From an uncultured Paracoccaceae bacterium (GTDB lineage Bacteria > Pseudomonadota > Alphaproteobacteria > Rhodobacterales > Rhodobacteraceae): DNA of 64,000 bases. Where the stretch lies: NCBI GenBank assembly GCA_905182105.1, contig CAJJAR010000001.1, forward strand, positions 124,001 through 188,000, given 5' to 3'. A program made the position numbers and the translations under genes. Positions 58,654-64,000 of the stretch are shown one piece after another. The notes beneath the pieces are model-generated. The model was not told where the DNA came from, did not search any database, and saw nothing but the letters and a program-made list of their open reading frames with translations. How positions within the stretch are numbered: the first letter of the stretch is position 1; the number at the start of each line of letters is the position of its first letter.

Positions 58654-58828
58654 TATTCCCGTTATTTCACTGCTCAAGCACCCCGTTGGGGTATCGTTTG
58701 CAGGGTTAACACTGCGTCCCTCGACCAATTTTTATGTCAATAATTGCAAAATTGAGACATGCAGTCTCATTAAAAATGATCCAAACAGATGGTAAGTCAC
58801 GGATATTTGTGACATTTTCATCTATCTA

Positions 58829-58859
58829 TAAGTCCAGTTTGTGCTTCGGTTATATCCAG
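58829..58859. promoter_or_regulatory. Candidate TauR half-sites TAAGTCCAG / TATATCCAG upstream of tauR
   Basis: TAAGTCCAG is the reverse complement of CTGGACTTA (published Rhodobacter capsulatus TauR motif CTGGACTTAA); second weaker copy 22 bp away. Confidence 0.4.
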
Positions 58860-58873
58860 AGTATACGTGTTTT

Positions 58874-60412
58874 ATGGCCCTACCTGTCGAAACATTTTTC
58901 CTTCATCCCGATTATCAGGGAACGCTGCAAAGCCAGATCCAGCAGATGATTGCGCAGGGTATTCTATCAGGCCGTTTTCAGCCCGCTGAAAAGCTACCTT
59001 CGACCCGCAAACTTGCCACCCACCTTAGCGTCAGTCGCATCACCGTGACACTTGCATATAATGAATTGTTATCAAACGATTATCTGACCTCTCGTGGTCG
59101 ATCTGGGTACTACGTTTCACGCAATGCGCCCTCCCCACCCAACTTTAAATCCGTCGACCCGATTGAAGATGCCGTCGATTGGACCCGCGCCATTGGGCAA
59201 CGCTTTTCCGGGGGCCAAACGCCGCGAAAACCCCAGGAATGGGCCAAATACAAACACCCCTTCACCTACGGCCAGGCGGACCCAACCCTGTTCGACCACG
59301 CCAACTGGCGTTTGTGCGCTCTAAAGGCTCTTGGCCAACGCGACTTCACGCCCTTAACCACCGATTATTACGACCAAGATGACCCACAACTGATCGAGTT
59401 TATTGCCCGCCACACCCTACCCCGCCGCGGCATCTCTGCCCGTCCGGAACAGATCCTAATTACACTCGGTGCGCAGAACGCCTTGTGGCTGACCACGCAG
59501 GTGCTTTTGACCCAGCGCCGCACAGCCGCGTTTGAAGATCCGTGCTATCACGCCTTGCGCGATATTTTGACCCAATCGCGCTGCAATATGGCACCTGTGC
59601 GTGTAGACCAAGATGGCCTACCTCCAGACGCTATCCCCCCAGATGCAAACGTTATTTTCACAACGCCAAGCCATCAATGCCCCACAAACGGCACCATGCC
59701 GATGAACCGTCGCCGCGCCTTGCTAGAGCGCGCACGCGAGATGGATGCATTGATCGTTGAGGACGATTACGAGTTTGAAATGTCCTTCCTCAAGCCACCA
59801 TTTCCTGCTCTCAAATCCCTAGATGCGGATGGACGGGTTATCTATGTTGGCAGCTTCTCAAAATCGCTCTTTCCAGGTCTGCGGTTGGGGTATTTGGTTG
59901 GGTCTGAGCCCTTCATCAAAGAAGCCCGCGCCTTGCGTGCTTCCGTCCTGCGGCACCCACCCGGTCACATCCAACGCACCGCAGCATATTTCCTATCTTT
60001 AGGTCACTACGATGCCTTGGTCCGACGCATGGGCACAGCGTTTCACGAACGGCGTGAAGTGATGCAGCAAGCGATTGAGAACAATGGCCTACAGATCGCG
60101 GGTCAGGGGGCCTATGGCGGGTCGTCCTACTGGATGCGCGCACCAGAAAACGTAGACACTTCGGAACTTGAAAAAACCCTGCAATCCCAAGGCGTTTTGA
60201 TCGACCCAGGCGAATCCTTCTTTGGAGGTGAACAACGCCCCAAACACTTCTACCGCCTCGCGTATTCATCGATCCCTTCAAATCGGATCGCCAAGGGGAT
60301 TGAACTGGTTGCACAAGCCATCCGCGCATCCGAAGCATCTGGACCTACGCGGAAAGGCGATTTGGCCCTATCTGAGTCGCAAGCAAAACCCTATCATCTG
60401 CTCAAAGATTGA
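58874..60412 (+). CDS. tauR: MocR-family (GntR HTH + aminotransferase-like) transcriptional regulator, TauR
   Basis: N-terminal GntR HTH (GILSGRFQPAEKLPSTRKLATHLSVSRITVTLAYNEL) fused to class I aminotransferase fold (YVGSFSKSLFPGLRLGYLV), next to xsc. Confidence 0.88.
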   Translation: MALPVETFFLHPDYQGTLQSQIQQMIAQGILSGRFQPAEKLPSTRKLATHLSVSRITVTLAYNELLSNDYLTSRGRSGYYVSRNAPSPPNFKSVDPIEDAVDWTRAIGQRFSGGQTPRKPQEWAKYKHPFTYGQADPTLFDHANWRLCALKALGQRDFTPLTTDYYDQDDPQLIEFIARHTLPRRGISARPEQILITLGAQNALWLTTQVLLTQRRTAAFEDPCYHALRDILTQSRCNMAPVRVDQDGLPPDAIPPDANVIFTTPSHQCPTNGTMPMNRRRALLERAREMDALIVEDDYEFEMSFLKPPFPALKSLDADGRVIYVGSFSKSLFPGLRLGYLVGSEPFIKEARALRASVLRHPPGHIQRTAAYFLSLGHYDALVRRMGTAFHERREVMQQAIENNGLQIAGQGAYGGSSYWMRAPENVDTSELEKTLQSQGVLIDPGESFFGGEQRPKHFYRLAYSSIPSNRIAKGIELVAQAIRASEASGPTRKGDLALSESQAKPYHLLKD

Positions 60413-60449
60413 ATCACCTGTAAACTTACCGCACTCGGAGTCTCCCCCC

Positions 60450-62228
60450 ATGAAAATGACCACAGAAGAAGCTTTTGTAAAAACGCTACAGATGCACGGC
60501 ATCGACAATGCATTCGGGATCATCGGCTCTGCCATGATGCCAATCTCTGACATCTTCCCTGACGCGGGCATCACTTTCTGGGACTGTGCCCACGAAACAT
60601 CTGGCGGCATGATGGCTGATGGCTTTACACGCGCCACCGGCAAAATGTCCATGATGATCGCGCAAAACGGCCCAGGTATCACCAACTTTGTAACTGCTGT
60701 TAAGACAGCATACTGGAACCACACGCCTGTACTTTTGGTTACGCCACAGGCCGCCAACAAAACAATCGGTCAAGGCGGCTTCCAAGAGATGGAGCAGATG
60801 AACCTGTTTGCTGACTGTGTTGCGTACCAAGAAGAAGTACGTGACCCAACCCGCATCGCTGAAACGCTAAATCGCGTGATTATGCAGGCAAAGCGCGCAT
60901 CCGCACCGGCACAAATCAACGTGCCACGTGACTTCTGGACACAAGTGATCGATATCGATCTTCCAGTCATCGTTGATTTTGAATTGCCACAAGGCGGCGA
61001 AGTAGCAGTACAAGACGCAGCTGATCTTCTTTCAACTGCTAAGTTCCCAGTTATCTTAAACGGGGCAGGCGCGATCTTGTCCAAAGGCGGCATCGAAGCC
61101 TCTCGCGTTTTAGCTGAAGCACTCGACGCACCAGTATGCGTTGGCTACCAGCACAACGATGCGTTCCCGGGCAACCACCCTCTTTACGCAGGCCCATTGG
61201 GCTACAACGGTTCAAAAGCTGGCATGGAATTGATTTCCAAGGCTGATGTTGTTCTTTGCTTGGGTACACGTTTGAACCCGTTCTCAACTCTACCAGGCTA
61301 TGGCATTGATTACTGGCCGACAGAAGCCAAGATCATTCAGGTTGACCTGAACCCAGATCGCATTGGTTTAACTAAGAAAGTAACTGTTGGTATCGTTGGC
61401 GATGCAGCGAAAGTTGCAACTGCAATCTCCTCCAAGCTAGCAGACGGTGCTGGTGATATAGGCCGCGCAGATCGTAAAAACTTGGTTGCGCAAACCAAAT
61501 CTTCATGGGCTCAAGAGCTTACCTCCATGACAGAAGAGCAAGACGATCCAGGTACGGATTGGAACGTACGTGCACGTGCAGCGAAACCTGACTGGATGGC
61601 ACCACGCATGGCATGGCGCGCAATTCAGGCAGCATTGCCAGTTGAGGCGATCATCTCGTCTGACATCGGTAACAACTGTGCGATTGGTAACGCGTACCCG
61701 TCCTTCAATGAAGCACGTAAATATTTGGCACCGGGCCTGTTCGGTCCATGTGGTTACGGCCTTCCGTCCATCGTTGGCGCGAAAATCGGTCGTCCAGACG
61801 TGCCTGTTGTTGGTTTCGCTGGTGACGGCGCATTCGGCATCTCTGTGAACGAATTGACTGCGATTGGCCGCGGTGACTGGCCTGCGATCACACAGATCGT
61901 GTTCCGCAACTACCAGTGGGGTGCTGAAAAGCGTAACTCTACACTTTGGTTTGACGACAACTTCGTTGGCACTGAATTGGACGAAGGCGTTTCATACGCT
62001 GGCATCGCAAACGCTTGTGGTCTCAAAGGCGTTGTCGCTCGCACACAAGACGAGCTGACAGCGGCCCTTGCCCAAGCGATCAAAGATCAAATGGAAAACG
62101 GTATCACCACATTGATCGAAGCGATGATCAACCAAGAACTAGGTGACCCATTCCGTCGTGACGCAATGAAGAACCCTGTCGAAGTTGCAGGCATCAACAA
62201 AGACGACATGAAACAGCAAGTGGTCTAA
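60450..62228 (+). CDS. xsc: Sulfoacetaldehyde acetyltransferase
   Basis: TPP-enzyme; MKMTTEEAFVKTLQMHGIDNAFGIIGSAMMPISDIFPDAGITFWDCAHE. Confidence 0.97.
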   Translation: MKMTTEEAFVKTLQMHGIDNAFGIIGSAMMPISDIFPDAGITFWDCAHETSGGMMADGFTRATGKMSMMIAQNGPGITNFVTAVKTAYWNHTPVLLVTPQAANKTIGQGGFQEMEQMNLFADCVAYQEEVRDPTRIAETLNRVIMQAKRASAPAQINVPRDFWTQVIDIDLPVIVDFELPQGGEVAVQDAADLLSTAKFPVILNGAGAILSKGGIEASRVLAEALDAPVCVGYQHNDAFPGNHPLYAGPLGYNGSKAGMELISKADVVLCLGTRLNPFSTLPGYGIDYWPTEAKIIQVDLNPDRIGLTKKVTVGIVGDAAKVATAISSKLADGAGDIGRADRKNLVAQTKSSWAQELTSMTEEQDDPGTDWNVRARAAKPDWMAPRMAWRAIQAALPVEAIISSDIGNNCAIGNAYPSFNEARKYLAPGLFGPCGYGLPSIVGAKIGRPDVPVVGFAGDGAFGISVNELTAIGRGDWPAITQIVFRNYQWGAEKRNSTLWFDDNFVGTELDEGVSYAGIANACGLKGVVARTQDELTAALAQAIKDQMENGITTLIEAMINQELGDPFRRDAMKNPVEVAGINKDDMKQQVV

Positions 62229-62266
62229 CTGATCGCTGTTTCTATCAATAAGGCTAGGAACCCGTC

Positions 62267-63268
62267 ATGAGTGTTTTGGACAGTTTACAAACACGCGCGG
62301 CGGCCTCCCCTGCCCGTATCGTACTAAGCGAAGGCCACGATCCTAGGATCGTGGCTGCCGCCGTTTCTGCGGTTGCAGCAGGAATTGCGACGATCGTTCT
62401 TGTTGGCCCAACCGACGAGATCACAAAACAATTGTCAAATGCAGGAAGCGCACCAAGCGATGCCATCCGCATTGAAGACCCCGCCACATCGCCTTTGACT
62501 GCAGAAGTTGCCCAAACCTATTTTGAGTTACGCCAGCACAAAGGCGTCTCAATGGAAGTCGCCGAAAAGCAGGCCCTCGATCCGCTTGTGTTTGCAGCCA
62601 TGTTGGTGCGCAACGATCACGCTGACGGAACCGTCGGCGGCGCAGTTGCCACTACATCAGATACTGTGCGCGCAGCACTGCAGGTCATCGGCAAAGCAAA
62701 AGCCGCACCATTCGTGTCATCATTCTTTTTGATGGTTTTGCCAGAGGGGCACCCATCGGGGCGCGGCGGCATGATCTATTCTGACTGCGGATTAGTCATT
62801 GATCCATCAGCCAAAGAACTCGCGGCAATCGCCCAGCAATCCGCAGCCTCCTGCGTAGCATTGATGAATGAGACACCAAAGGTTGCGATGCTTTCGTTCT
62901 CTACCAGAGGCAGCGCCCGCCACCCAAACGTAGATAAAGTGACCCAAGCCGCCGCACTGGTAAAAGAACAAGCACCCGACCTTAACGTCGATGGCGAACT
63001 GCAATTTGATGCCGCCTTTGTCCCCTGCGTGGGCGACAGCAAGGCCGCTGGTTCATCTGTCGCAGGGCACGCTAATGTCATGATCTTTCCAAACCTTGAT
63101 GCTGGAAACATCGGCTACAAAATTACCCAACGCATTGGTGGCGCAACGGCTATCGGGCCAGTCCTTCAAGGTCTCGCCAAACCCGCAAACGACCTTTCCC
63201 GTGGCTGTGACGCAACCGACGTGTTGCACATGATCGCAGTTACCACTCTTCAGGCTGCACATGGTTGA
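62267..63268 (+). CDS. pta: Phosphate acetyltransferase
   Basis: PTA_PTB family (KAKAAPFVSSFFLMVLPEGHPSGRGGMIYSDCGLVIDP, FSTRGSARHP), directly downstream of xsc. Confidence 0.93.
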   Translation: MSVLDSLQTRAAASPARIVLSEGHDPRIVAAAVSAVAAGIATIVLVGPTDEITKQLSNAGSAPSDAIRIEDPATSPLTAEVAQTYFELRQHKGVSMEVAEKQALDPLVFAAMLVRNDHADGTVGGAVATTSDTVRAALQVIGKAKAAPFVSSFFLMVLPEGHPSGRGGMIYSDCGLVIDPSAKELAAIAQQSAASCVALMNETPKVAMLSFSTRGSARHPNVDKVTQAAALVKEQAPDLNVDGELQFDAAFVPCVGDSKAAGSSVAGHANVMIFPNLDAGNIGYKITQRIGGATAIGPVLQGLAKPANDLSRGCDATDVLHMIAVTTLQAAHG

Positions 63269-64000
63269 TCTCTGGTCCAACCTTTTTCTATCCCCCCCTC
63301 AAGCAATCGCATTCGTGATAATCTGCTTTGCTGCGGGATTGGTACGAGGTTTTACTGGTTTTGCCTTATCTGCTTTTGGACTTGCGCTTGCTGTCCTTAT
63401 TATTCCACCGGTTGAGCTGATCCCTGTAATGTGGTGGCTAGAAATGGCAGCTTCCGTTGTAATGTTACGCCACGGATGGGGCGGAGCGGACATGAAGACC
63501 GCAGCCACTTTGGTCGTGGGATCAACCTTTGGGCTTATTATTGGCTTAAATATTACGACAAACGTGGATGCTGAACTTTCTCAGCGCGTAGCACTATGCC
63601 TACTAATCAGCCTTGCCGTGCTTCAACTTGCAAAAATCCGCATTCCCCACTTGGCCAGCCGACCTGGCACCATTGCAACGGGCGTCCTTGCAGGGATTGC
63701 CACAGGGCTTGCGGGCGTTGGTGGCATGGTCGTGGCCCTATACGTTCTCTCCCGCAACGATGAACCCGCGAAAATGCGTGCCACATTGGTTGCCTTCCTC
63801 TTTATCAGCTCTGCAACATCAATGCTGACCCACATTTGGTTTGGCACGATGAACACCACATCCACCTTGCGTGGCTTAGTCTTTATTCTACCCTGCGTCA
63901 TCGGCGTCCTTATCGGACAACGCCTTTTCACGCCCCGCCTTCAGCCCTATTATCGCCCAACCTGTTTGACCTTGCTGATCGGCCTCGGGGCCGTATCGCT
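63261..64000 (+). CDS. TSUP family (TauE/SafE-type) sulfite exporter, truncated at window edge
   Basis: Manual translation MVDLWSNLFLSPPQAIAFVIICFAAGLVRGFTGFALSAFGLAL...GIATGLAGVGGMVVALYVLS; overlaps pta stop. Confidence 0.85.
   Translation, partial: MVDLWSNLFLSPPQAIAFVIICFAAGLVRGFTGFALSAFGLALAVLIIPPVELIPVMWWLEMAASVVMLRHGWGGADMKTAATLVVGSTFGLIIGLNITTNVDAELSQRVALCLLISLAVLQLAKIRIPHLASRPGTIATGVLAGIATGLAGVGGMVVALYVLSRNDEPAKMRATLVAFLFISSATSMLTHIWFGTMNTTSTLRGLVFILPCVIGVLIGQRLFTPRLQPYYRPTCLTLLIGLGAVS

Noticed and set aside
1-64000. CRISPR arrays, rRNA operons, prophage or transposase genes
   Set aside because: Looked for regularly spaced repeats, rRNA signatures, integrase/transposase motifs; none seen.

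Overview
This 64 kb window is a Rhodobacterales (Roseobacter-group-like) chromosomal segment, judged from gene content and synteny. It holds core genes (rpe, lepA, hisD, murA, tRNA-Thr(GGT), rplS, rpmE, mipZ, trmL) interleaved with catabolic islands. The islands are: (i) a pimeloyl/dicarboxylyl-CoA (pim-like) beta-oxidation operon at 3.0-9.7 kb; (ii) an aerobic benzoyl-CoA (box) cluster with BoxR, benzoate-CoA ligase and a TRAP transporter at 30.8-42.7 kb; (iii) a D-amino-acid dehydrogenase/TRAP/racemase module at 42.9-47.9 kb, followed by RidA, a CMD protein and the DMSP lyase gene dddP; (iv) a taurine catabolism cluster (tauABC, tpa, tauR, xsc, pta, TSUP exporter) at 50.7-64 kb. The most unusual observations are: an apparent adhesin-type (cadherin-like/Big_9-like) repeat inserted in phase-permuted form into the TauC permease; two intergenic loci 45 kb apart that share the same four-site architecture (CTGTRCA-N13-CTGTRCA pairs, pairs 52/53 bp apart); a remnant of an AraC-type DNA-binding domain directly upstream of dddP; a C5-methyltransferase tail-to-tail with a GIY-YIG nuclease; a BesD/HalD-like Fe/2OG oxygenase with an HxD rather than HxG motif; and three decaying genes (a DUF2971 nonsense, plus adjacent M24 peptidase and nitrilase-family frameshifts). 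All product calls come from reading the translated sequence and remembered family motifs. No database search was run.
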